Source: Cunninghamia lanceolata | Taxonomy: Eukaryota > Streptophyta > Pinopsida > Cupressales > Cupressaceae | Length of the DNA stretch: 64,000 nucleotides | Assembly (NCBI GenBank): GCA_027924645.1 | Contig: BSBN01000495.1 | Span: forward strand, 1,823,501-1,887,500 | Direction of reading: 5' to 3' | Part shown: one piece after another, positions 21,095 to 35,530 of the stretch | Numbering within the stretch: the stretch's first letter is position 1 | How the letters are laid out: each line of letters begins with the position of its first letter | Program-made: the position numbers and the translations under genes | Notes under the pieces: model-generated | The model's database searches: none | The model's input: the letters and a program-made list of their open reading frames with translations, nothing else | Told to the model about the DNA's origin: nothing

Positions 21095-23790
21095 TGGGAG
21101 AAAACTCAAAACATCCTCAAGGTGTCTCATGTGCTCTTCTCAAGTCTTTCTAAAAATCAAAATATCATCAAAGAATATGAGGACAAACTTACGAAGTTGA
21201 TCTCTGAACACCCTGTTCATACAAGACTCGAAAGTAGCTGGGGAATTGGTTAAGCTGAAGAACATAACCAAAAACTTGAAATGTCGATAATGACATCTAA
21301 ATGTTGTCTTCTCCACATATTGCTCCAAAACTTGAATTTGATGATAGCCGAGTCTCAAATATATTTTGGAGAAGTAGTGCAAGCTCCATTCAACTCGTAA
21401 ATGAGCTCATCTATGCAAGGACTGGGATACCTATTTTTTATAGTCTTCTTATTCAATGCCATGTAGTCAACCCACATGTGCATTGTCCCATCCTTCTTTT
21501 TCACTAACACCACCGAAGAAGAAAAAGGGATAGATTACTAAGTCTAATGTTTCCCATCTCAATCAATTCCTTAATCATCTTTTTAATTTCATCTTTGAAT
21601 TTCTTCGAGTGTCTATACGATGTAGTGATCACTGGCTTGGTACCCTCCTCCAACATAATAACATCCTCAATGCATCTTTCAAGAGGCCTCCTAGGACATA
21701 TGCTACTAAAAACCTTGCTATGCTTAGATAGCAGAACTTGAATGTCTAAATGGTAACTCTACTTCTGCTACTTTGAAACAGTAGGCATGATAAGACACCT
21801 TGCTACCCACTCTACCTGGTCATGTCTAATAAGTCTCTCCATTGTTCTAAAAGATACCACTTGTAAATCACCATCGGACATCCCTATGAGTACATGTTCC
21901 TACCATCCACAAACTTCATCTCCATAGTGCATAGCTTCAAGTAGAACTCACTGATAGCACACAACCACTGCATGCCAAGAACTACATCCATCTCCCCCAT
22001 ACTCACCACATAGAAATCAACATTGAGTTCATAGCCACTCTACTAGATACTCAAATTGGAGATCTTCCTTTTACAAGTGATGATGAATACATCTCCTATC
22101 CAAACTCTGAAGCCTTCAAATTCTTTCATTTTGAGACCTCTCTTTTCTACAAGGCCCTCATCAATGAAACTATACGTAGCTCCAGTGTCAAAAAGAGTGA
22201 CAATCCTTTGACCTCCTAAAACTCCAAAAATCGTAAATGAACCCTCTCTTTGAATGCTAGAGAGGTGGGTTACTGGACTCTCCTCTCCGTGTTCCTTATT
22301 TGACTCATTGGAGCCATCTCTGAATCTCCTGAATCAGAATGTTGATGTAAATCTTTAGCTGAAAAGTACTCAATTTATTTTTTCTTAGCTTGGGTAGCAC
22401 ACTTGTGTGTTGGATCCCAAGGCTCCCTGTAATTAAAACATAGTTTCTTCCTTCTGAGTTCATTAAGCTGATCACTATCCAATCTAGAGGACATCTTCTT
22501 AGGCTGATTAGAGTCCTTAGGAAAAGTCTTCTTATCCTTATCGTTCTTATGCAAGAGTTTTTGACTGAAATATGCTTTTGTAAGAAGAGGATTCCATATC
22601 CTTGGCCTTTTTGATTGCCTCCTGTAGTGTGGGTGGATTGAATATCTTAATCCAACCTCTTAATGGTTTAGATAATCCATCAATAAACAACACAAAATTT
22701 AGTCTTTTGAAATTTCGGTTACCATATCCGATAGTCTCTAGAAATAAAAAATATATGCATTTTCACTTCTTGACCTATGCCAACTCCTTAAAATGTAACT
22801 CGGCGTCATCTTTATCAAACCTATCAATTAATCTCTCCATGAACTTAGTGTATGACACAATCTGATCATGGCTTAAAGTGACTAGCCCATGATACCACCA
22901 CTCATGAGCACTCCCATCCAAGTGTAAAGTAGCATACATAATAGCATCATTTTGATTCATGGAGTTAATTCATAGATAGTTATCTAGTTTTTGTACCCAT
23001 GCTCTAGCTGAAGTTTTACCTGAGTTGTCAAAAAAGGGAATAGTCATCTTACACTTTTTTCTTTGCAATCCTTGATTCTGAGGTCTACCTCCTCCATCTC
23101 CACGGGGTCTATTCCTTTCCCTGAATGCCAAGTATTCCTAAAATGGCATATCTATTAAAAAAAATATGCATCCATTGCTCTCCAATCCCTCCAGTATTAG
23201 GCATGACGTACCTACTCAGGTTCATTTACTTCTTCAAAAGGATTGTTTACTAGAATAAATTGAGGCATTAGAGACCTCGTGCTGGCTAATCCCACAAAAG
23301 TACATTGATGGGTAGCCTAGTTATTAACTAAGTTATCTCCACAATTGCCATTATTTGCATTTTTTCCACCATTGTTTGCATTGTTCCCTCCATTATTCTG
23401 ATTGCCTCCACCATTATTTGCATTCTTCCCATTATTATTTGGTACTAATATGATGAAAATTTGAGCAGGTTTAGTTTGAAATCGATCCATTCGTTATAAC
23501 ATATCTTGCTTCCCTCTAGCCAAATCATTTATTGCATGCCGCAAACTCATCACATTAGCTCTCCCTTCATCATGATGATCTATGTTCGACATGCCTTCTC
23601 TATCACCCATAGTTTCTATTGCTATTTCTTCTTGTAGGTGGGTATCTAATTGTTGTTCTTTAAACTCTGTTGGCCATTGTTCTCACTTTTCCTATTCAAC
23701 TTCTTTCTTCCTTAGTCTTTCAAGATACCTTCTTTCCTTGTCACTGTCTCTCATAGATCATAGATCTCATGCATGAAAACTCAACTGCAC
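21095..23790 (-). pseudogene. gag-pol: Gag, protease and partial RT of gypsy element H
   Basis: Read right to left. An N-terminal Gag region includes an asparagine/glycine-rich tract of repeated NNGG units (about 23440-23338). A Gag capsid piece with HEWWYHGL follows (22960-22775). The zinc knuckle reads CFNYREPWDPTHKC (22440-22399), with the second Cys replaced by Tyr. The protease active site is LFDTGATYSFID near 22195-22170. The RT fingers begin near 21540 (MWVDYMALNKKTIKNRYP), and the palm holds LGYHQIQV and the catalytic FFDDILIF at about 21160-21180. Coding similarity fades near 21095, so the rest of RT, RNase H and integrase are gone. Many stops and frameshifts occur. Short + strand frames here are shadows. 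Confidence 0.85.
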
Positions 23791-23811
23791 AGGATGGAAA
23801 GATACATCTTT

Positions 23812-23822
23812 CTCTGATACCA
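23812..23822 (-). promoter_or_regulatory. Primer-binding site of element H
   Basis: CTCTGATACCA on the + strand is TGGTATCAGAG on the minus strand, one base from the LTR start at 23824. Confidence 0.85.
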
Positions 23823-23823
23823 C

Positions 23824-25100
23824 TGTAACATACAACATTGTCTATTTTTTTTTGTTTTGTTTTTGCTATTGTATGTTTAGTTTGTGTTTTTTTGTATCTT
23901 TTTTTCATGATTGCATTGCACATGTTTGAAAATGAAAACATAACATTTCAAAAATACCCATATGCAAATATTAACAACAATATCAAAAACTAGCAATACC
24001 CAGATGCTAAAATCACACATACATTAATAATAAAGAATACCCATTTCTTGATAATTAAGCTGTAGGTTAGATACAACAAAGTGTGTGGCTATATAATGAT
24101 CTATAAACCTTAGCCAATGACACCCAAACCTCAAATGCAACAAACCCAATTCTCCTTAACCCTAGGCACCACTATTCCAATAGAAAGATAGCAATATGAA
24201 CATTGTAGAAGCTCCTCAAAACCTACGCCCTACCTAGGATGGTACAACTAGCATGAGGGTAAATGGAATCCATCTCTACATCAGAAAATTTTTCAAACCA
24301 CTCCAAATTGATCTCTAAAATGTTGTCAAATAATTTTCAATATATTTCCTTTAAACCCTTGCTTGAAAACACTAAGAATCTCTCTCTGCAATGAAGCTCC
24401 AGCATAGATCCTGAATGAACCTGTTAGCAATCAATCTTGGAAGGTCTTTCACTTCTACAACCAATGTTCTTTGTCAAGGTTTTTGTCCTCACAAAGCTCT
24501 CTTGTACAAACCCCTGTAGACTCTCTCCAAGATATATTTTCTTCATGACATGGAAATAAACAAAGAAAAGATTTTATATGCCCTCCAAGAGCCATGATTT
24601 CCAAGAGGGGGAAAATACTTTTAATTTAATATAAAAACTCCATATAACTCCCACATAAGTGTCCACTTTAAGTTATTTCCTTAATTAATTTAAAATAACC
24701 TTCCCTTATGTCTCCCTAGGCGTCTAACTTAATGGGCCCCTTTTAAAATAATTTAAATAATAGCTTTATTAAAACAACATTACAATATTAGCCATTATTT
24801 AATATTAATGTCACTAGCAATAGATAATTCATCAATTGAGTCATTGAACACCAATATGATTGATTCAGAACGAACCCAATGCCAACACCAAATATGGTGC
24901 TAGAACTGCCACTGCTAAAAACAGTAAAATGTGGACCATGTGTTTGAAACATGCCTAGAAAGTGTCTTCATGACTGTCCTAGAAGTCTGAGCTCAAATAA
25001 CACCTAGGAGTATTCACATGGTAATCAACACCCCACAAACCATGGAATTCCCTAAGCATGCCATAATAGCCTACGAGAATCCTAGGTAATAGGCTAACAC
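23824..25100 (-). repeat. 5' LTR of element H, outer edge not determined
   Basis: Starts TGTAACATACAACATTG beside the PBS. Since the other LTR is lost, there is no second copy to mark its far end. The end given is a guess, based on a change in character near 25100. No protein is coded here. Confidence 0.4.
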
Positions 25101-28100
25101 TCAATACCCTTGACGATGCTTAGGAAGGGGAGATTACATTAATAAGCAAGGCCCCTTATGTCTTCATTAAATGATGGAGCATATTAAGCACTTTTGTATG
25201 CATTTTTTTCTCTGGCAATATAGCATTATTATTTTTCTACTCTCTTGTGGAAGGTCAACTATTTTTGACTTTGCAAATATTTTGGGATTCTTGAATCTAT
25301 TTTGTGTGACTCTCACAATTTGAAGGCTAAGATTTCAGTGGCAATAGACAAGCCACAAAGGATGAATGGTCAACATTTAATGCCATGACTAGGTGAACAA
25401 TTAAAACAAAGGACCATTCAAAGAGTTTAGGTAACATGGATAAGCTACACATTATGGGAGGATCAACACTAAGCCAAGGATGAATACTAAGTGACAAAGT
25501 TGATTTTAAAGGCCATGGAACTTGTTCATTAATGACTAGAAGGATGAGGTAGAAGATGGAATTTGGTTCAAATGTGATGGAGGTGGCCTTAAGAAGAAAA
25601 TGGTACCCTGTCAACATTGATGGAGGATCAACTATGCACAAGGTAATCTTCATGTATGATCTAAGGGAAGATTTGTATGCGCAGGCAATGTTGATGGTGA
25701 GGCATTTTGGCATGGTTGGAAAAGATGATATGATTGGTAAGTTCAAATGCTCAAAGATTTGGGTGGGATCCTAAGGAAAAAAGGTCTGAGTAGATGACGA
25801 ATATTTGAGAAGAGAGTGTGAATGAGTTTAGGAGAGATAATAGTCGATTGAAGAATAATCAACTTGGAGAAATGAGACAATGCAAAGAAAACCATCAGTT
25901 TGGGAGAGAAGGATAAGACTGTACATGAGACAAGGTTGGTAGTGTGGAAGAGAAAGTTTGAGTGTTGTGTGTGAGTAGCAAGAGTGAGTTGTTGTGTGTA
26001 AGCATCCAAGTTAAGGGAGAGAGAAAGTTGAGAGTGAGATTGAAGGTCTAGTTAAGGAGCTAAGTGTGTATGTGTGAGAGTGAACATGGGAACCACAAGT
26101 CCCTACATGTAAAGAAGACTTTAGAAAATATTTGATGTAATAAAATGCGTTATTTGTATTTGTTGTTTAGAATCGTGTTGTGTGTTGTGTGCATGGGTGC
26201 ATGTAGGGTGGGCCTCCATGGTTGTGAGTGAGTTGTCATTCGTGTAATTGCTACAAGTGGGTGGCAAGGTACGTCTTAGGCTGTTAGTTATTGTAGGTTG
26301 ATCAACAGCTAAAAGGGAACACCTTTAGGCTTCTACATAACTAAATACAGGATCCCAAGGTGTCCATGGTAGGTGTTAGGTGACATTAGTTAGGCATTAG
26401 AGCATCCCATCCCAAGTAGATGCCATAATTTTTTTATGAATAAGCATCTATATTACTAATTAAATAATATTACACACTTTCACAAAAAAATGTGGGAGGA
26501 CAATGTCACACTCTAAAGTCCAAACAAAGAAAACTAGGAACAAAAGTAAACAACAATAAATCACTAAAGAACTTGATAAGTTTTCCTAAATGAATAAATT
26601 TAGCACAATAATATAATATAGAAGGCATACCTTAATATTGTTCAATCCTAGATCTTTTGAAAAACATGTTAAATCTATCCAATATAAAAATAATAGCGAA
26701 ATCAAATTGTTTCTTCTCTTCGCCCAATTTAGAATTTTAGAATGATGCACCCTATGACATCATAGATTACACCAATGTAACATTTAAATATATCCCCTCC
26801 ATGTAAATATGATTCTCTATGGAATTGCCTATTGAATAAAAGTTCATCCCTTTAAGGTGAATAAAATGAGATCACGAATCAACCATAATTCCATAAACGA
26901 ACTTACATCGCATATTTCCTCATTAGAGTTGAACTTATACTTATTTCGTCATGTGAAACTATACTCGATACAATGAAGGTGAAACATATTATTCATCAAT
27001 AAAGTCCACGCATTTCTCATAAAATGAAATTGAAGATTGTTTATTTATATATATTTTGTGTCTTTCTTCTTTGAGTTTCATCATTTTAAAGATTTGCATC
27101 AATGTGAACCGCTTCATCAAACTCATGAATCTTCTGCCTTCTACTACGCACGTTTGAAATATTACATACTTTGGACTTTGAGTTTTGTGTTGAAGATTGC
27201 CTCTGGTTACCATCAAACAACTAAAATTAGATATCTTTGCAAAGCACTGCATATTATTGTTATTGGAGTTTGACTTCTTAGTTACACGCGGCATTCCAAC
27301 AAATCGTTAATTTTTAATCATTATTGTTGACCTTCAAAACATATTGTTCTCTGTTATGTTGGAATCAAATATTGAGAAGTAAAATGCACTCCTAATCTCT
27401 TCGAGCAGGTTTAGTCAACCACTAATTTTATATTGGCTTTGCACAGTATCAATGGGATTTAAGGCAAGAAGGACGTGTATTAGTTTGGTTGACTTGTTTT
27501 TTTATTTATTAGATGTTTCACAAACAGCTGAAACAAACCAATAATCCGCACTTAAACCAGGCATACAATACTCCTTATAATAGATTGCAATGTGAACAAA
27601 TATTTCAAGACTTAGTAAGGTGCACATTTTAATATATTAGTACCTTAATATATGTTAATTCTCTGTAATTGGTTTCATTGGTAAAGATTCGACCCAATCG
27701 CACACTTAGTTGTAAACTGAAACTGATCAAGTTTGTGTGTATTGGTTCATTCTAATTTAATATGTAAGATTTGATTAGTTATATGTATGCAAGATTTTAT
27801 TAGTTATAATAGTGTATTTGATTGAATTAATTACTTGATTAATTTAATTTGGTACGTAATTGTGATGAATTGAGTTTTCTTGCATTAGTTGGCTACACTT
27901 AAGTTTGATTAGCCCAATTGGTCTAGGTTGTTGTCCCAAGTAATTTATCCTATAAAAACTAAAATTAGGCATAATCAAGTTCCAAAGTGTTGTAAGCCAT
28001 TGCAATAAGATTTATAAGGATAAACTAATGCTAATTCTGTTGAACTCGAGTTAGTGAATGACTTAATTAGTTTGAAATCTATGACTTTGGGGTGCATTGA

Positions 28101-31100
28101 GCCCTAATGTATGCTATTTTTTACAATTGTGTTTGAAATTCTTGACAAACATAATAAAACTAATTACTTGATTGACACAATTTGGTTTATCATTGGCTCT
28201 AATTGGAACCTAATATGTACTAAGAGCATTTAGTTTTCTTTAGTAGTTCCATTAAGTCTAATTATATACCTAATTGGACTAGTAAATTGCTTAGTCCAAT
28301 TAAGTATGGAATTGAAACTAACAAAGGCACAATAAACAGTAGCTTTTAATTAAGCCTACAAATGCTAATAATTTTTAGTGTCCCAAAATTTTAATGCCTA
28401 TATGTTTGACCATAAATAGTCTTTCACAATTGTAATCCTGATTTATATACTTTAGAGAAACATATAAGGTAATACTCTATCATAATTAACATCCAAGTAA
28501 ATGAATATTAATAATACAATTAAACTTTGGATATTTGTATAAAATGTATATGGACCAAGTGAACTAACTTCTAATTAATATTTAAAAAATAAATGTAAGA
28601 AACATAATTCTATTAGGAAACAACTAATGCATATAATAAATCTAGGGCAATAATCTAGTAACCATTACCCTATTGTAATATATTAAATCTATGATTTATT
28701 TAGATACAGGCAAATCTTAGTTTATGTAATTGACAAATTTATCATGAAAACTTTCTAATTTCTATCATTATATACTTTTGGCATGAATGGACAATCAATA
28801 ATTTAATTTTTTTTGGGTTGACACTCATCTTTTTCAACCCTCATATATTATTCCTTGAATCTCTGGTTCTAGAATTAAATTTTATTCAATAAGTGTTTAT
28901 ATATCAAACACTTAGCATTGGTGAATGATTATATTTGTCAATACTCTATTATAGACATAATAAAAAGATTTTAATATTAGTTTTTGATCCTCCAACTATA
29001 TTTATTTAGAGGATTCACTTATTAGACTTATGGTATAACACCTATATTAGTATACTAATAAATAATAACCTTAATTTTCATTTTTACTTTTCAATATTAA
29101 TTTTTTAGTAACTTTATAATACATAATTCTTATTAAAATATCATGCATTATTTACAATTTCTTTAATAATATTTTTTATAAACATATTCATTTATACTCT
29201 ATAAATTTGATTGAACAATTTATTTATATTTAACTATATCTAATGCCAAATGATATATAAAATACCAATCGTTTCTATCAAACTATATCAATGTAGTAAA
29301 CTTGGATATGAGATCATGAAAATAAATTTATATGATAGAATAATATCATTTCTTTTATTAATAGTAACATCTAATTTAAAATTATTTAAAGAAAATTATT
29401 CTTCCTACTTCGTCTACCATTTTAGATTAGGAAATGCAATTAATACTTATATATAATGTGAATTTAAAAAAAAAAAAACTAAAATAATTCTTGTCCATTT
29501 CAGATATATTGTGAAACATTCAAACATATTCTTCAACGTTATAATGTTTTATAAAAGATCTCCATTAACACACTAAATTAACGTTTTTGGACATATACCA
29601 TATATAATGCTTCATGTGGTATTTATAATATAAATCTTTCTTTTTAATTAATCATATACCTCTTTTATGGAGGAAAATGACCATAATCATCCCTTCTTTG
29701 AACTAAACCAATCAATATGTAAGCCCCCATAACTACTATATAAGCAATCTGTCTTGATTCTAATATTGAAATCAAAATAAATGATTGACAAATTTACACC
29801 TTAGTTTTTATATTCATTGAAATTCTAATTTATTATCTCAAACCCAACACTTGAGAAAAAGCCATCTTCCTCATTTTAACCCAACACTTGAGAAAAAGGC
29901 ATTGTACTAAAAATTTCCATCCACTATTAATACCTAACAATAATTTTATATATTGCTTTTTATTAATAAATGTTCATGAATGCAAGCCGCATGATGTGTC
30001 AAATAGTGATAATGGCAACAAAATTTTTGCATGGAAAAAGAGATAAATTTTGGATTTATATTTAGATTTGGATGGAGATTGTGATAAAATTTATATTATA
30101 AAAGTTGATTTCATCCACAAATAGTCTGGAATTAGCTTGGATTTATGCTACTAGGAATCTTAAAACATGCCAAAAACTTGCAAACATAGTGTTATATTAA
30201 AATTTCCTACTTGTGTCCTTGAAGATGATGAACATCTTTTTAACTAAAATGAAAAAGGTTTGTAGAGTTAATGCTTAAGATTATAAAAATATAATTCATT
30301 TTTTGCTGCAGCTTTAATAATTAATTAATATTTATTTTTTACATATATATGTCTTAGTTTTGATAGACAGTATATTAAAAATACCCATAACTCTCAAACC
30401 ATGTAATATTTTTCAAATCTGAAAGTAGCATCTTTAATTAAGCAAATGTTTTTGGCAATAATTCCCAACAAGAGTCTTTAAATCTTTTGTTGCTTCATGA
30501 ACTAGAGTTGGCTTTTATGGCAATTGGAATGGTGGTGAATGGGGCTATGCATGCCTCTAGAATCCTCGATTAGCATGGGAGTTCTTCCTTCTATAGCATG
30601 TTAACCTAGTCCTTGCGGAGCTCCCCCAGCTTCTCCAAAGTGTGAAGTTTTTGGATTTGGTAGGAAAATGTCTAGGGTAATGTTTTGCATCAACTGAGAT
30701 TTTCTTTAAATCCACTCTACTTCCCAAAAGTGTATCCATGGTATTTTATAAAGGAAATAATAGATGGTTAATCTATAATAAACAAACTAGGTAAACACAA
30801 TATTTTCCTACACCAAATAACAAATAATTATTTAAATAAAAATAATTTTCTTGAATAACTGGTGGGGACAGAGAAATAATGGCTACTTAGGAAAAAATGG
30901 ATGAGGCTAGCTTTTTGCACATTAGGTATCCTTGGTCTTATCTTGCTTCTCTTGCTCTACCCTAAGCTACTAGATACTCCTCTAGTCATTGGATCTCTCC
31001 TTGTCCCATACTATCTTTTTTCAAATGAATTTACCCTCCTTTTATAGTGAATGTTTTGTGACAAAGGTTCTTAATCAACCTAGAATGACAAATATGTTAT

Positions 31101-31154
31101 AAAATTTAATGTGGTTCTAAAAATAACCCTACATGGGACCAACAAAGCTTCTTG
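25101..31154. other. AT-rich gene-free stretch between element H and element A
   Basis: Six kilobases with no domain, LTR pair, tRNA or PBS that I can recognise. The frames at 25327-26009, 26989-27294, 29250-29456 and 30557-30739 are short, lack known motifs and overlap on both strands. One short direct repeat (AACCCAACACTTGAGAAAAA) occurs near 29842 and 29879. Confidence 0.6.
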
Positions 31155-34154
31155 TGTAGTGCCCCTCCATTCTCACCGTGGATGTGCAGCTGGTCGGGCT
31201 AAGGAGCATGAAAATAAAGGTAAAATAATAGGAATAATTAGGGTTTGTTTGATAGTTGATGTTGTCCATTATATGATGTTGGTAGATGCTACATTCATGT
31301 TGATGACATTCTTGATTATCCTCATGTGTGGTTTCATATGACAGTTAGTATGTTTTATTGATTATCTTTGTTGCAACACTGATAATTCATATGCTTTGAC
31401 ATTGTTTTACATTCAGGTGATTATGATGTTGATCTTACCATGATTGTCATATGTTAGAATTGATTTTTATGTGATTGATTCTATATTATAGGATCATTTG
31501 ATTATTGTGTGGTGTTAAAAGAGACAATGTCATACCATTGATTCATGAGCGTCCAGTGACATTATGATTCTCTTTCACTCCATGTCTGTTTTATATTTGT
31601 TATTCTTGTACATAGATCGTGTTGTGTGCTACAGGTTGCAGGTACCAGGCATCATCTCCACTTGAATTGACAGGTCTAAGCATGCCTTAAAACTAATGAA
31701 AACTATTGAATGGAGATAACATATGGTCCCCTAGCTTAGTCACCATCCTTGAAAAGGATGGATATCCAGTATTGTATCTAGTCAGTAAGGTTGATATGGG
31801 TATGATTGTAAGTCACTATTGTTCGGTCGTGTGTAGTCATCAAGTTATGTTCGGCTTTTGGATTAGTTAGTTTGGAATTGTTTGATTAATTCTTTGGTTA
31901 ACTACTTCATTAAAATAAAAATTTTAGTCTAGACGGCACTTTGATAAATAAATAATGATATTAATAAGGTAAATAGAGTGTTCTTAAAACAAGAATTTTA
32001 TTGATAATATTAATATGAAAATAATTTATAAACAAGTAATATTTGTTAAGTGTCCATAAAAATAGATTTAGTATAATTGTGTGTTGTCATAAAATATACT
32101 ATATTGTAATATTAAATTAATAAATAATGATATTTATGAGTGGTCATATATAGTAAATACTAAACAAATAAAAATAGCGAGATATCTTTTGTCTGGTTGT
32201 ATATTAAATGAATGGCTTTTTTGGGAGAAAGGGATTATGGAGGGAGTTGGTGGTCAGTAATGTAAAAATAAATTTGTTGCATTTTTTCAGAGCATATAGT
32301 GGGGGGGGGGGGGTACAATTCTCTTGGCATGCAAGAAATGGAGACAAAAATTAGCAAGTCGAAATAGCAGGGATTTGAAATGGTAGGATAATATCTAGGT
32401 ATGAAACTTACATTCTATTCTTTCTAGTTTTTCTGTATATTGCGTAAATTTTCTGAAGGATAACTTGTAACTTTGATGCTTCTATCATACCCTCTGTGAC
32501 TGAATTTCTCTAATTTAGCCATAGATTTTGTTTGGTCTTTCTCTTCTAAATTTCTTGCAATTCTTTGAAAGATTTTTCATAGAATCTTCAGTGACGGATC
32601 ATCAAACATAGTTTTTTTTTAACAGATGTCGTGGGTTTGGCTTGGTTTTTGCCTATTGCATATGTTGAATGGCCTCTTAAGCCTTTTCTTCAAGTCTATT
32701 TAGTACTTACCCTACATTCTTTCTATTTCATGACGCGACAGCTCTTGAGACATACTGTCAAACAGATCATGTGATTATCCTTGATTAGACTTTTTGCATG
32801 AATGTCAATTAGGACAAATCCAACCTTTAACATCTAAAATAACCAACTACCCTTTTTATCAAAGCAACTCCTCTAGCTATGCATCGATTTCCCACGTCTT
32901 TTGGAATGTAATTTTTTTTAGGATTATTTCTATTGAAGGTTCATGGACCAGTATTAGAATAAGCTAGTCATGGGACTTTGATCTACCTTGCTCAGTTGAA
33001 AGAACATAGGAAATGAGTCTAGTATATAAATTCTACTCATCTATTAACCTAGTCGACCATGGCAGAGCTTGCATAGATTTATATGGAGATGGACTTTAAG
33101 CCTTTTCAATGAATCTATTTTGTGCACATTCTTCCAGTGTCTTCTTGGTAACTAGAATATGCCTATAGTGCTTCCTTCTACCATGATTCCTATCACTGAT
33201 TTTGTCTTCTCTTTTTATCTGACTTCAGTATTTATGCTATAAATATATTTTGGTAGTAGAATATATGTGAACTCTGCTAGAATAATCTTCTCTTACCTTA
33301 TTATTTTCTTCCACTCAGACACCTATTAGTATGGCATCTTCTATTTTTTACTTTGGGTGACCTCATCATATCAGCTAGTTGATTGGTTTATATTCAAATT
33401 CCTTATCCAATAGTTATGTTTCACATAATCCAGAAAGTTTCTAACTCTTTTTCAACAAAACCTTTCTTTGCAAAACTACAATCATCACATTACATGAGAA
33501 GACATCTTTTGAGGCATTCTGTCAATTAGTTTACGTCCCTTGTCTATGCTACCCCATTTTTAATTTAGGTTTACCAGGCAGTTGCAACTGCAACATCTGA
33601 CAAAACTCCTCTAGCCTTTTTACATTGATGGATGCCCATACCTGTTCCAAAACTCCCATTCTAGAGCACGTGAGGAGGATGCTGGCAAAGGTAGTCGAAT
33701 TTGACTTTACACTTGTCAGTTGCATTGCTTATAAGTTTTTATAGCCTATTCAACGAACCCGTTTTGTGCATATTCTGTACTCATTGTGTTCCATGAGATT
33801 ACATCTTTTCGAGACATTTTGACAAACAATTAGTTTGCCTTGTCTGTGCTTCTAATTTTTGCACATATGTCTACAATTGCTATTTTTAATGGCATTAGAC
33901 CTTCCTATAATTATAAGATAGTAATTGCCATATATATTGGAGTTAAGGTTTGCATATAATCATATGTTAGCTATTATATTAGCATTAAGATTTTTATATA
34001 ATCTTATGTTGTAATTACTAAATGATAGAGTTGGATCTTAGAAGTAATATGAATAATAACAATATTTGGTATAAGATTCCTTAATCATTATAGAAGAAAG
34101 AGATTTAAGTATTGAAAAGCAATGTGATCCATTGCATTGTGTGATCTCTTTTCT

Positions 34155-34168
34155 TGTATATATATAAG
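34155..34168 (+). promoter_or_regulatory. Possible TATA box of the element A LTR
   Basis: TGTATATATATAAGTGG is the best TATA-like string in LTR1. If used, transcription would start near 34195 and leave a leader of about 2.5 kb before the PBS. The corresponding part of LTR2 is beyond the window. Confidence 0.25.
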
Positions 34169-35422
34169 TGGTCTCTAACTTATGATTGGGGTGGAACTTT
34201 AGTAGTTAGTTGTTATGAACCCAATTGTGAATCTTTACCTTTTATTTCACTTAATTAGTGGATGGATTGTAAACCTAATTTTCTTTATGATGAAAGGTTT
34301 AACAACACTTGGAGTCTTAAATCTTTCTATCTGAGATAATAGTTCAACTCTCAAATATTTATAAATTGACAATCTTGTATGTGGTTCGTATCCTTGTCAA
34401 GTATGAAGGGAGAGTAGTATTAATTTCTTAGTAAAGATGATATTTGATAAATGTTGGTTTGAGTTATGGAAGTAAGTAGATAGAAAATTATTAATTAAGT
34501 TTGTTTAGAAAGGTGTAACATATGGAAATTTCATGATGGGTAGGAAGAAAATGATAAAGTTGTTACTAGTATTGTGATTCTTGCTAAGAGAGTGTTTTGT
34601 CTTGAATAAGTAATATATTTTTTTATCCATTAGCGCATCATAGTATGATGAAAGTAATTACATTTGGTAAGTTTATATGGGTAGTTATTATAAGAGCAAG
34701 TAATTAGTTTGCTATAGATAAATGGATTAAGATGGTTTGATTAGGAATTGGATAAATATGAAATAGTCTCGAAACTCTTGGAATTCCATATAATCTAATA
34801 GATATTATATGTCATTAAAAATTTAATGTAAAGTCATGCTAGGTTATTGAATGCATTTTTATTATAGTAGCATGCCTAGCTTGGATTGAGGGTATTGGAT
34901 GGGTATGAGTTAAAGGTTAGAATATTATAGTTTTGCACTATTGAGATAGATTCTCTTTATAATTGTTAGAGAAACCCCTTTGTCAGATATATGATTTTGA
35001 TTTAATATGACTTGTTTATCTTTTTAATCTTGACTAAGTGGTAATTCCAATAGTTTGCTAGATGAATCAATTATTTAGCATCTTGTTACTTAAGGAATTC
35101 ATAGAAACTAGTTCACTGGAGATGATGGTTTCTTAATTATGATTATTGTAGTGAATGATGTCTTATCTAAGGAATGTCTTCATGGTTGTTAAGTGATGAG
35201 TATTTTCTTGTATTAGACAATATGTCTTTAATTATGGATTAAGTGTTTATGGAACTGTTATAGATGAATGTCATCTACGTAATGCTTATGTAAGATTTTG
35301 TGCCATGGGGAGATGAGCTTAATAGGTTGGTTTCTAGAGACCTAGGAGGGTGTGATTGTGTGGGGTTTAGCTATGATGTGGGTCATGTGATTTGAGTGAA
35401 ATACAATCCTGGAATGTTGCCT

Positions 35423-35530
35423 CCTATTCATGTTGGTATGATACATGTGCAAGATGGATAATTCCTTTCTCAGTGTACCTATTCATGTGGTTATGATGAC
35501 TATGCAAGATGGGTAATGCCTTGCTCTATG
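35423..35530 (+). repeat. 55-bp tandem duplication in the element A LTR
   Basis: CCTATTCATGTTGG near 35423 and CCTATTCATGTGG near 35478 each lead into a similar ATGCAAGATGG(A/G)TAAT stretch. Confidence 0.6.

Noticed and set aside
25327..26009. Candidate host gene (139- and 88-codon minus frames, 72-codon plus frame)
   Set aside because: The frames lie on both strands, lack any domain or splice pattern I can support, and stop often.
31111..31341. 76-codon frame with a near copy at 38509-38796
   Set aside because: The similarity is that of the two LTR starts of element A. The frames begin outside the LTR at unrelated ATGs.
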